DNA of 64,000 bases from JAGPUQ01 sp049325095 (GTDB lineage: Bacteria > Pseudomonadota > Gammaproteobacteria > Pseudomonadales > Porticoccaceae). The notes below the pieces were generated by a model that was not told where the DNA came from, ran no database searches, and worked only from the letters and a program-made list of their open reading frames with translations. The DNA lies in the NCBI GenBank assembly GCA_049325095.1, contig JBMOPO010000032.1, positions 239,600 through 303,599 on the forward strand, written 5' to 3'. Shown here piece after piece: positions 29,423 through 37,352 of this stretch (its first letter is position 1; the number at the start of each line of letters is the position of its first letter). The position numbers were made by a program, and so were the translations under genes.

Positions 29423-29473
29423 ATTGTACCCGATGTTGTCCGCGGCGCAGTTCGTCCGCCGGGTGCGTAGAAT
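29423..29473. promoter_or_regulatory. Divergent promoter region of lptD and amgK
   Basis: The 98-base gap between lptD and amgK holds two -10-like boxes back to back: TACAAT on the minus strand (29423-29428) toward lptD, and TAGAAT on the plus strand (29468-29473) toward amgK. No good -35 boxes were found for either, so both are tentative. Confidence 0.3.
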
Positions 29474-29500
29474 GTGCCCGTCGGATGATCGGGCCAATCC

Positions 29501-30522
<1,022 letters not shown>

Positions 30523-30535
<13 letters not shown>

Positions 30536-31200
30536 TCCTCGCCGCCGGGCTCGGCAAACGCCTGCGCCCGCTGACCGAGCACCTGCCCAAAGCCCTGGTA
30601 GAGGTCGGCGGCAAGCCGCTGATCGAGCATCACATCGAAAAGCTCGCGGCGGCCGGCATCCGGGAACTGGTCATCAACCTCTCCTGGCTGGGCGAGCAGA
30701 TCGAACGGCGGCTGGGCGATGGCGCCCGCTTCGGCGTGGCGATCCAGTGGTCGCGCGAGCCCGAGCCGCTGGAGACCGGTGGCGGCATTCGCCGGGCGCT
30801 GCCCTGGCTGGGCGAGCGGCCGTTTGCGGTGATCAGCGCCGACGTGTGGAGCGATTACCCCTATCAGGCACTGCCCCCGGACTTGCCGGACCCTGTCAGC
30901 GCCCATCTCGTGCTGGTGGCCAATCCCGGCCACCATCCCGCCGGGGACTATCGGCTGGAAAGCGATGCCCGGGTGCGGCCGGCGGTGGCGGGTGCCCCCA
31001 GCCTGACCTTTGGCGGTATCGCGGTGATCGCGCCGGAACTGGTGGCCGGGTTTCCGGAGGCAACCGCGTTCCCGCTGCGCGACGCCCTGGCTGCAGCCAT
31101 TGCCGGGCGGCGGGTGACGGGCGCCCTGCACACCGGCCGCTGGAGCGATGTCGGCACGCCGGAGCGGCTCGCCGCCCTGCGCGCCGCGCTCGAAGGCTAG
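30523..31200 (+). CDS. murU: MurNAc-1-phosphate uridylyltransferase
   Basis: MurU makes UDP-MurNAc from MurNAc-1-phosphate, the last step of the anomeric peptidoglycan recycling route. The 225 residues form one nucleotidyltransferase domain with LAAGLGKRLRPLTEHLPKAL at the N-terminus, a short catalytic domain and no hexapeptide acetyltransferase tail, as expected for MurU and unlike GlmU. A glucose- or mannose-1-phosphate transferase would be the alternative; the amgK overlap favours MurU. Confidence 0.85.
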
Positions 31201-31255
31201 CGGTCCGGGTCGGGGGCAGCGGTCCCGGCGCTACGAAACCGGAGGTGATTGCGGC

Positions 31256-31261
31256 TACAAT
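31256..31261 (+). promoter_or_regulatory. Possible -10 box before the aminotransferase gene
   Basis: TACAAT lies 79 bases before the ATG in a 139-base gap. No matching -35 box was found. Tentative. Confidence 0.22.
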
Positions 31262-31339
31262 TCGCCGCCCGGCGCGGCCGGCCGGAGGCCCGGTCGGCCC
31301 CGGCATCCGTCCCGCCGCCCCGAACGTATCGAGACCGCC

Positions 31340-32536
31340 ATGTTCGAAGTCCTGCAAGCCTATCCGCCGGATCCCATCCTGCGCCTGATCGCGGAGTTCC
31401 GCGCCGATCCCCGGCCCGACAAGGTCGATCTCGGGGTCGGCGTCTACAAGGACGAGCAGGGCCGGACGCCGATCATGGCGGCGGTCAAGACCGCCGAGCG
31501 CCGGGTATTGGCCGGCGAGGACACCAAGGCCTACATCGGCCCCGCCGGGGTCGCGGAATTCAATGTCGCCATGCAGGAGCTGGTGTTCGGCGCCGGACAC
31601 CCCGTGCTCGCGGATGCCCGGGTGGCGACCGTACTGACCCCCGGCGGCTGCGGGGCTCTGCGGGTCGGCGCCGAGCTGCTCAAGCGCGCCGCACCGGGGG
31701 CGACCATCTGGGTCAGCGATCCGACCTGGGCCAATCACATTCCGCTGCTCGGCAATGCCGGGCTGCAGATTCGCCAATATCCCTACTACGATCGCGAGCA
31801 CAGCGCGCTGCGCTTCGACGCCATGCTGTCCGCGCTGGCCGAAGCCGGCGCAGGGGATGTGGTGCTGCTGCATGGCTGTTGCCACAACCCCTGCGGCGCC
31901 GACCTGGATGGCGGCCAGTGGCGGGCGGTGGCGGAGCTCGCGGAGCAGCGCGGGTTCCTGCCGTTCGTGGATCTCGCCTATCAGGGCCTGGGCGACGGCC
32001 TGGAGGCCGATGCCGCTGGCCTGCGCCTGCTTGCCGCGCGGGTCCCCCAGATGCTGGTGGCCAGTTCCTGCTCCAAGAACTTCGGTCTCTATCGGGAGCG
32101 GGTCGGCAGTCTTTCGGTCATCGGCGACACCGCGCAGCAGGCCGAAATCGCGGTCAGCCACGTCAACAACATCGTGCGCGGAATCTATTCGATGCCCCCG
32201 TCCCACGGGGGCGCCATCGTCGCCGAAATCCTCTCCGACCCGGCGCTCGCCACCCAGTGGCGCGCAGAACTGGACGGAATGCGCGAGCGCATCAACGGTC
32301 TGCGCCGGCTGTTGCACGAGCGGCTCAGCCGGCGGGGCGTCGGCCGCGACTTCGCGTTCATCGAGCGGGAGCGTGGCATGTTCTCGTTCCTCGGCCTGAG
32401 CGAGGCGCAGGTGGCGCGGCTGATCGCCGAGTTCGGCATCTACATGGTGAACTCCAGCCGCATCAATGTGGCCGGAATCAACCAGGCCAATGTCGATTGC
32501 GTGGTCGAGGCGCTGGCCCGGGTGATGGACGCCTGA
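31340..32536 (+). CDS. Aromatic/aspartate aminotransferase (class I)
   Basis: PLP enzyme of the AspC/TyrB type that transfers amino groups between aspartate or aromatic amino acids and 2-oxoglutarate. The 398 residues (E. coli AspC 396) begin MFEVLQAYPPDPILRLIAEF. The PLP lysine is Lys246 in SSCSKNFGLYRERVG, the subfamily signature. NPCGADL, with a CHNPCG form, binds the cofactor. Whether it prefers aspartate or aromatics cannot be decided by eye. It stands alone, convergent with the acyl-CoA ligase gene. Confidence 0.9.
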   Translation: MFEVLQAYPPDPILRLIAEFRADPRPDKVDLGVGVYKDEQGRTPIMAAVKTAERRVLAGEDTKAYIGPAGVAEFNVAMQELVFGAGHPVLADARVATVLTPGGCGALRVGAELLKRAAPGATIWVSDPTWANHIPLLGNAGLQIRQYPYYDREHSALRFDAMLSALAEAGAGDVVLLHGCCHNPCGADLDGGQWRAVAELAEQRGFLPFVDLAYQGLGDGLEADAAGLRLLAARVPQMLVASSCSKNFGLYRERVGSLSVIGDTAQQAEIAVSHVNNIVRGIYSMPPSHGGAIVAEILSDPALATQWRAELDGMRERINGLRRLLHERLSRRGVGRDFAFIERERGMFSFLGLSEAQVARLIAEFGIYMVNSSRINVAGINQANVDCVVEALARVMDA

Positions 32537-32596
32537 ATGCGTGGCGGAGCCGCGTTTCCGTCGGGCTGCTGATGTAGGGTTCGGAGAGGGCCGGCC

Positions 32597-32638
32597 GGCG
32601 CCCGAGGGAAGGGTGTCCGGATACCTCCCCCGAGCGCC
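32597..32638. terminator. Imperfect inverted repeat between convergent genes
   Basis: GGCGCCCGAGGG and CCCCCGAGCGCC pair at 10 of 12 positions around an 18-nt loop. It lies between the ends of the aminotransferase and acyl-CoA ligase genes and could end transcription in either direction. No T-run is present. Confidence 0.3.
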
Positions 32639-32650
32639 GGCGGCGGGCGG

Positions 32651-34189
32651 TTACTTGTCGCTGGCCTTGTAGCCGCCGTACATCTTGCGCAGCTCAGTCT
32701 TGAGGATCTTGCCGGCGCCGGATTTGGGCAGTTCCTTGACGAAATAGGCGGTCTTGGGGATCTTGAAGCGGGCCAGGCGTTCGTTGCAGTGGCCGATCAG
32801 ATCCGCCTCGGTCAGGGTCGCGCCCGGCTTGGTCACGACGATGGCCGCCGGCACCTCCTGCCACTTCTCGTGGGGGATGCCGATCACCGCCACCTCGGCC
32901 ACTGCCGGGTGCTGGTAGATGACCTGCTCGACTTCGGCCGGATAGACGTTCTCGCCGCCGCTGATGATCATGTCCTTCTTGCGGTCGACGATGTAGAGAA
33001 AGCCCTCGTCATCCAGATAGCCCAGATCCCCGGAGTGATACCAGCCGCCGCGCAGCGCCTCCTGGGTGGCCTCGGGTTTGTTCCAGTAGCCCTTGAGCAT
33101 GTTGGGACCGCGGCAGATCACTTCGCCCACCTGGTTGGGGCCCACATCCCGGTCCTCCTCGTCGACCACCCGCACGTCGACGAAGAACGCGGGATACCCC
33201 ACCGAGCCGTTCTTGCGCTCGCAGTCCCACTTGTCGAGGATGGTCACCAGCGGGGCCATCTCGGTCATGCCGAAACCCTCGTAGATCGACAGTCCCCGCT
33301 CCTGGAAATACCGCAGGATCTTGAGCGGCGTCGGTGCGGCCCCGGTCATCAGGAATTCGACGGAACTCAGATCGTAGGGCTGTTTTTCCAGCTCTTCGAC
33401 GATCATCTGCCACATGGACGGCACGCAGAACAGCCCGGTGATGCGCTCCCGCTGGGTGGCCTCCAGCACCGCCCGGGCATCGAACCCGGGCATGGTCACC
33501 ACGGTGCCGCCCTGGAACAGGGTGGGCAGCACGATCACGCTGGTGCCGCCGATGTGGAACATGGGCGCCACCCCGAGGGCGACGGTGCCGGCGTGGATCG
33601 GCAGCCGCTGGGTGGTGTGGAACACGTTCCAGGTATGGGCGGCGTGGGTCAGCATCGCGCCCTTGGGCCGGCCGGTGGTCCCGGACGTGTACATCAACAG
33701 GGCGACGTCGTCCTGGCCGACGCTGGCATTGATCTCGGCATCGGATGCCGCGGCGAGAAAGGCCTCGTACTGGTCCTCGTCGTCGCAGGCGTTGCTGCGC
33801 CCGCAGTACACCAGGGTGTCCAGGTGCACGCCGTGCTGCAAGCCTTCGGCCAGATGGCGGAACTCGTCGTGGAAGAACAATGTACGGGCGCCCGAGTCCT
33901 GAATGATGTACTCGATCTCCGGCACGGTGAGCCGGAAATTGATCGGCAGGAAGATCGCCCCCAGCTTGGCGACCGCGAAAATGAGCTCCAGTTGGACGTG
34001 GCCGTTCTGCAATAGCGAACTGACGCGGTCGCCGGGGCGCACGCCGCTGTCGCGCAGGGCGTTGGCCAGACGATTGCAGCGCTGGTTGAATTCGCGGTAG
34101 GTGAAACGCAGGTGGCGGTCCACGATCGCCAAGCGGTCACCGGAGATCATCGCTCGCTTGGTAGCCCAGTACCCCAACCCCTGATCCAT
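32651..34189 (-). CDS. AMP-dependent acyl-CoA synthetase (long-chain fatty acid type)
   Basis: ANL-superfamily ligase that activates a carboxylic acid with ATP and joins it to CoA. The 512 residues contain the phosphate loop MYTSGTTGRPKGAM (166-179), YEGFGMTE, the hinge region DRKKDMIISGGENVYPAEVE and the catalytic Lys494 in PKSGAGKILK. Length and motifs fit the short FadD/acyl-CoA ligase group for medium or long chains, but the substrate is not decided. GAGAGG lies before the ATG. It stands alone, with no beta-oxidation genes nearby. Confidence 0.85.
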   Translation of the reverse strand: MDQGLGYWATKRAMISGDRLAIVDRHLRFTYREFNQRCNRLANALRDSGVRPGDRVSSLLQNGHVQLELIFAVAKLGAIFLPINFRLTVPEIEYIIQDSGARTLFFHDEFRHLAEGLQHGVHLDTLVYCGRSNACDDEDQYEAFLAAASDAEINASVGQDDVALLMYTSGTTGRPKGAMLTHAAHTWNVFHTTQRLPIHAGTVALGVAPMFHIGGTSVIVLPTLFQGGTVVTMPGFDARAVLEATQRERITGLFCVPSMWQMIVEELEKQPYDLSSVEFLMTGAAPTPLKILRYFQERGLSIYEGFGMTEMAPLVTILDKWDCERKNGSVGYPAFFVDVRVVDEEDRDVGPNQVGEVICRGPNMLKGYWNKPEATQEALRGGWYHSGDLGYLDDEGFLYIVDRKKDMIISGGENVYPAEVEQVIYQHPAVAEVAVIGIPHEKWQEVPAAIVVTKPGATLTEADLIGHCNERLARFKIPKTAYFVKELPKSGAGKILKTELRKMYGGYKASDK

Positions 34190-34354
34190 AGCAACCTCTC
34201 TAAACTATTCTGGAAGGAACGAAAAGTATGTCGTTTGGTGTGGCAAGCAGCGCTCGAGGCGGCGCTTTCCGCGTAGCCGGGCAAGCGTATCAGCTACCAT
34301 TTCGCCCGGCAAACCTGGCAATGGCTTGACCTTTTGGCGGCGCCGGCGCCGGGC

Positions 34355-34360
34355 TAGAAT
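34355..34360 (+). promoter_or_regulatory. Possible -10 box before the VanZ-like gene
   Basis: TAGAAT, the same -10 form seen before rpsL and rpsJ, lies 31 bases before the start. The nearest TTGACC (34326) is 23 bases away, too far for a standard spacer, so a -35 is not assigned. The rest of the 201-base divergent gap (34190-34390) holds an AT-richer patch near the ligase start and no gene. Confidence 0.3.
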
Positions 34361-34390
34361 CCGCTTTCGGTATGCCGGAGCCCGCCCGTC

Positions 34391-34777
34391 GTGCACCATG
34401 CGATGACGCAAACAATCCGCAGCGGGGCGCGCTGGGTCTGGGCCTGCGCACTGGCGCTGGTCACCTGGCTGGCGCTGCGCCCCGGGGTCGGTCAGGAATG
34501 GATCGTGGGGCTGGACAAGGTCTTGCATCTGGCCGCCTACGCGGTGCTCTGCGGGCTCGGCGCCCTGGCCGCGGTGCGGCCGGTCTGGGGTTTGGTTGCC
34601 GGCCTGTTCTGCCACGGATTGATCATTGAGGGGTTGCAGTCGCTGGTCCCCGGCCGGGAGAGTTCGCTGGGCGATCTGCTGGCCAATGCCGCCGGCCTGG
34701 GGCTCGGCGTGCTCGTCGCGGCCCGCTGCGCCAGCCGGTTGCCGGGCCCCGCTGCGGCGCGCAGGGTGCCGCGATGA
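34391..34777 (+). CDS. VanZ-like membrane protein
   Basis: A small inner-membrane protein of 128 residues with about four hydrophobic segments. GLDKVLHLAAYAVLCGL and EGLQSLVPGRESSLGDLLAN follow the VanZ family pattern (D-K-x-x-H near the start, then P-G-R-x-x-S-x-x-D). VanZ of enterococci lowers teicoplanin susceptibility, but the role of proteobacterial members is unknown. GTG at 34391 is chosen because GGAG lies ten bases upstream; ATG at 34403 is an alternative. It overlaps the next gene by four bases. Confidence 0.75.
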   Translation: MHHAMTQTIRSGARWVWACALALVTWLALRPGVGQEWIVGLDKVLHLAAYAVLCGLGALAAVRPVWGLVAGLFCHGLIIEGLQSLVPGRESSLGDLLANAAGLGLGVLVAARCASRLPGPAAARRVPR

Positions 34778-35538
34778 CGCTGGACTGGAGCCGCAACCTG
34801 GCGGCGGTGTGGCGGCCGCGGGCGGGCGGCCTGCGCCCGGTGCGCAGGCTCGATCCGGTACGCCTGTCCGACCTGCTCGGCGTAGATGCCCAGAAGGAGG
34901 CGCTGTGCCGCAACACCGAGGCGCTGCTGGCGGGCAAACCGGCCTGCAATGCCTTGCTGTGGGGCAGCCGCGGCACCGGCAAGTCGTCACTGATCAAGGC
35001 GCTGCTCAATGAATACGCCCCGGCCGGGCTGCGGCTGATCGAAATGGACAAGGACGATCTGGCCGATCTGCCGGAGATCGTCGACGGGCTGTGCGAATTG
35101 CCGCAGCGCTTCGTCGTTTTTTGCGACGACCTCTCGTTCGAGGCCGAGGAGACCACCTATAAGCACCTCAAGAGCGTGCTGGAAGGCTCCGTCGAGCTGC
35201 CGCCCGACAATGTGGTGATCTATGCCACCTCCAACCGGCGCCACCTGGTTGCGGAACCGCGCGCGGACAATCTCGGCGTCGAGCTCCGCGGCGGCGAGCT
35301 GCACTATGGCGATGTCGTCGAGGAGCGCCTGTCGCTGGCCGATCGCTTCGGCCTCTGGCTGTCGTTCCATCCCAACAGCCAGCAGCAGTATCTGGCGATC
35401 ATCGACCATCTGTTCGCCGGCTGCCCCGGCGATCGCGCGGCGCTGCACCGCGAGGCCTGCCAGTTCGCGCTCGCCCGGGCCTCGCGCAGCGGCCGCACCG
35501 CGCGCCAGTTCTGGCTGGAGCGACAGAGCCGGGGCTGA
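34774..35538 (+). CDS. DUF815 family AAA+ ATPase
   Basis: A 254-residue P-loop protein of the DUF815 family. Walker A is GSRGTGKSS with Lys70, and Walker B is FVVFCDDLSFE. The segment VVIYATSNRRHLV is a typical sensor-1 region. The fold resembles DnaA/DnaC-type loaders, but no function is established to my knowledge. The ATG overlaps the VanZ-like stop (ATGA), so the two are made together. A multi-hairpin repeat starts just after its stop. Confidence 0.85.
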   Translation: MTLDWSRNLAAVWRPRAGGLRPVRRLDPVRLSDLLGVDAQKEALCRNTEALLAGKPACNALLWGSRGTGKSSLIKALLNEYAPAGLRLIEMDKDDLADLPEIVDGLCELPQRFVVFCDDLSFEAEETTYKHLKSVLEGSVELPPDNVVIYATSNRRHLVAEPRADNLGVELRGGELHYGDVVEERLSLADRFGLWLSFHPNSQQQYLAIIDHLFAGCPGDRAALHREACQFALARASRSGRTARQFWLERQSRG

Positions 35539-35548
35539 GCTTGTGAAT

Positions 35549-35693
35549 TTTTCAGGCTCGCAGCCCGGCCAGGGATGGCCGGACGCGAATCAAGCACGCA
35601 ACGGCTTGATTCGCGCGAGCAAGTCCGGGCGTGAGCCGGACTTGCGACAGAAGCAATGCACAGGACGCGCATTGCTTCACAATTGCTTCACAA
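35549..35693. repeat. Multi-hairpin intergenic repeat, copy 1
   Basis: Four perfect inverted repeats follow one another between the DUF815 gene and holA. They are CCGGCCA/TGGCCGG (35565-35582, GGGA loop), CGCGAATCAAGC/GCTTGATTCGCG (35584-35615), GCAAGTCCGG/CCGGACTTGC (35619-35645) and GAAGCAATGC/GCATTGCTTC (35650-35678). The 11-mer ATTGCTTCACA is then tandemly repeated at 35671-35692. The left edge carries the complement of CTGAAAAATT, shared with copy 3. Part of the unit recurs in inverted orientation at 63826-63869. No protein is encoded. Confidence 0.85.
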
Positions 35694-35724
35694 ACGCTGA
35701 GTCCCGGCCCGGCAGCCCTCGGGC

Positions 35725-36777
35725 TCAGGGGTGGCCGCTGTCGAGCCCGATCTGCAGGTTGAGGGGATGGATGGCGCTGCGGCCGCACAGCGCCAGCAGG
35801 ACATCCTGCAGGTCGTCCCAGGGCGATGCGTCGCGCAGGCCCTTGACGGCGCGGTCGATGGCGCCCAGTTGCCGCAGCAGCAGCTCGGCCTGGGCGGCGT
35901 CGAGGCGCGCCGCGGCGGCGCGAAACAGGGGGCGGCGGGCTTCCCAGACGCCGAGTCCGGCGAGGGTCCGGTCCAGCGAGGTGCCGCGGCGCCGGCTGGC
36001 CCGGGCCAGCACCCGCAGGTCCCGGATCAGCGCCCAGCACACCAGCGTGGGCTCCACCCCCTCCTCGCGCAGACCGCGCAGCGATCGGCAGGCGCTGTGG
36101 GCGTCTCCGGACAGGGCGCGGTCGATCAGCTCGAACAGATTGAACCGCGCGGAATCGGCGACCACCATGGAGATGGTGTCGGCATCCAGCTCCCCGGCGG
36201 GCGCCAGCAAGCGCAGCTTTTCGATCTCCTGGGCGGCGGCCAACAGGTTGCCCTCGACCCGCTGGGCGAGCAGCTCCAGCGCCGGTCGGCTGGCGGAGAT
36301 ACCGGCCCGGCGCAGGCGGCCGGCGATCCAGGCGGGCAACTGGCCGGGACCCACGGGCCAGACCTGGATCCAGACCCCGGCCTGGTCGCAGGCCTTGACC
36401 CAGCCCGAGCGCTGCGCGGCGCGGTCCAGTCGCGGGGCGATCACCAGCAGCAGCAGCTCGTCCCCGGCGCGCCGGCAGAGTTCGGCCAGGGCGGTGCCGC
36501 CCGACTCGCCGGGCTTGGCGGTGGCGAGGCGGAGTTCCAGCACTTTGCGCTCGGCGAACAGGGAGCGGGCGCCGGCCTCGGCGAGCGGCGCGCCCCAGTC
36601 GAACTGGCGGCCGTCCACTTCGAAGGTCTGGCGCTCCGCGAATCCGCGCGCGCGGGCCGCGGCGCGGATCTGGTCGGCGCATTCCTGGACCAGCAGCGGT
36701 TCGTCGCCGGTGACCAGATAGACGGGGGCCGGCGCGCCGTCGAGCTGGGCTGCCAGGTGCTCAGGGCGCAGTTGCAT
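35725..36777 (-). CDS. holA: DNA polymerase III subunit delta
   Basis: Delta opens the sliding clamp within the clamp loader. The 350 residues (E. coli 343) begin MQLRPEHLAAQL and VYLVTGDEPLLVQE, the conserved start of the AAA+-like domain I, which binds beta; domains II and III follow. The ATG overlaps the lptE end by 17 bases, so leuS-lptE-holA form one transcript. Between its stop and the repeat lies an imperfect GC-rich inverted repeat near 35699-35726 that may end transcription. Confidence 0.93.
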   Translation of the reverse strand: MQLRPEHLAAQLDGAPAPVYLVTGDEPLLVQECADQIRAAARARGFAERQTFEVDGRQFDWGAPLAEAGARSLFAERKVLELRLATAKPGESGGTALAELCRRAGDELLLLVIAPRLDRAAQRSGWVKACDQAGVWIQVWPVGPGQLPAWIAGRLRRAGISASRPALELLAQRVEGNLLAAAQEIEKLRLLAPAGELDADTISMVVADSARFNLFELIDRALSGDAHSACRSLRGLREEGVEPTLVCWALIRDLRVLARASRRRGTSLDRTLAGLGVWEARRPLFRAAAARLDAAQAELLLRQLGAIDRAVKGLRDASPWDDLQDVLLALCGRSAIHPLNLQIGLDSGHP

Positions 36778-37318
36778 CGCCGGCGTCGCGCGGCCCGATC
36801 CGCTGCAGGTAGCCGATGATCTGCCGCACCAGGTTGGCCCGCATTTCGCGGCGCACGAGCTGCGCCTCGTCGTCGGTGGCGAGGATGTCGTCCTCGTTGT
36901 ATTCGAACACCCGGTCGTCGCTCACCCGGGCGGGCGGGATGACTTCGCTGCCGTCGCTGGCCAGGACGGTGAATTCCACCTCCTCGATCAGCTCCAGTTC
37001 GGCGATGCGCGCGCGGCCGCTGAGCGCTGCGGTCCGCCGGCGGGACCGCTGGTCGAGCACCACCAGGCTGTACTGCGCCTGATTGGCGTTGTCCTTGAGC
37101 GCGATGCCCAGGGTTTCCAGATCCCGGATCAGCTCGCGCCGGAGTTGGTCGTCGAGCGGCCGGCCGCCGAGGTGCAGGCTGTCGACATGCTGGGGTGCGT
37201 CGCCCTGGCCGCGCAACTGCCAGCCGCAGCCGGTGAGCGCGGCGATCAGCACTGCCGGCAGCCAGATGCAGCGGGCGGTCCGGAGTCGGCCCCGGAGTGG
37301 GGAAAAGCCAGAGGTCAT
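36761..37318 (-). CDS. lptE: LPS-assembly lipoprotein LptE
   Basis: LptE plugs the LptD barrel (encoded at 26751) in the outer membrane. The 185 residues have a lipoprotein signal peptide ending LIAALTGC, so Cys31 would be acylated by enzymes including Lnt (40019). After it, GWQLRG is the typical mature start. ATG at 37318 is chosen because it gives a normal signal peptide; the frame is open upstream into leuS. Sequence conservation in this family is low, and the context leuS-lptE-holA is decisive. Confidence 0.9.
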   Translation of the reverse strand: MTSGFSPLRGRLRTARCIWLPAVLIAALTGCGWQLRGQGDAPQHVDSLHLGGRPLDDQLRRELIRDLETLGIALKDNANQAQYSLVVLDQRSRRRTAALSGRARIAELELIEEVEFTVLASDGSEVIPPARVSDDRVFEYNEDDILATDDEAQLVRREMRANLVRQIIGYLQRIGPRDAGDATAP

Positions 37319-37352
37319 GGGCGGGTTCCGATGAGGGGCGGCGGGGTGGACA

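Noticed and set aside
34326..34360. TTGACC/TAGAAT as a full promoter for the VanZ-like gene
   Set aside because: The spacer is 23 bases, too long for a standard sigma-70 promoter; only the -10 is listed, at low confidence.
35540..35724. A CRISPR array
   Set aside because: The repeats are hairpins of different sequence without regular repeat-spacer periodicity, and no cas gene is nearby.
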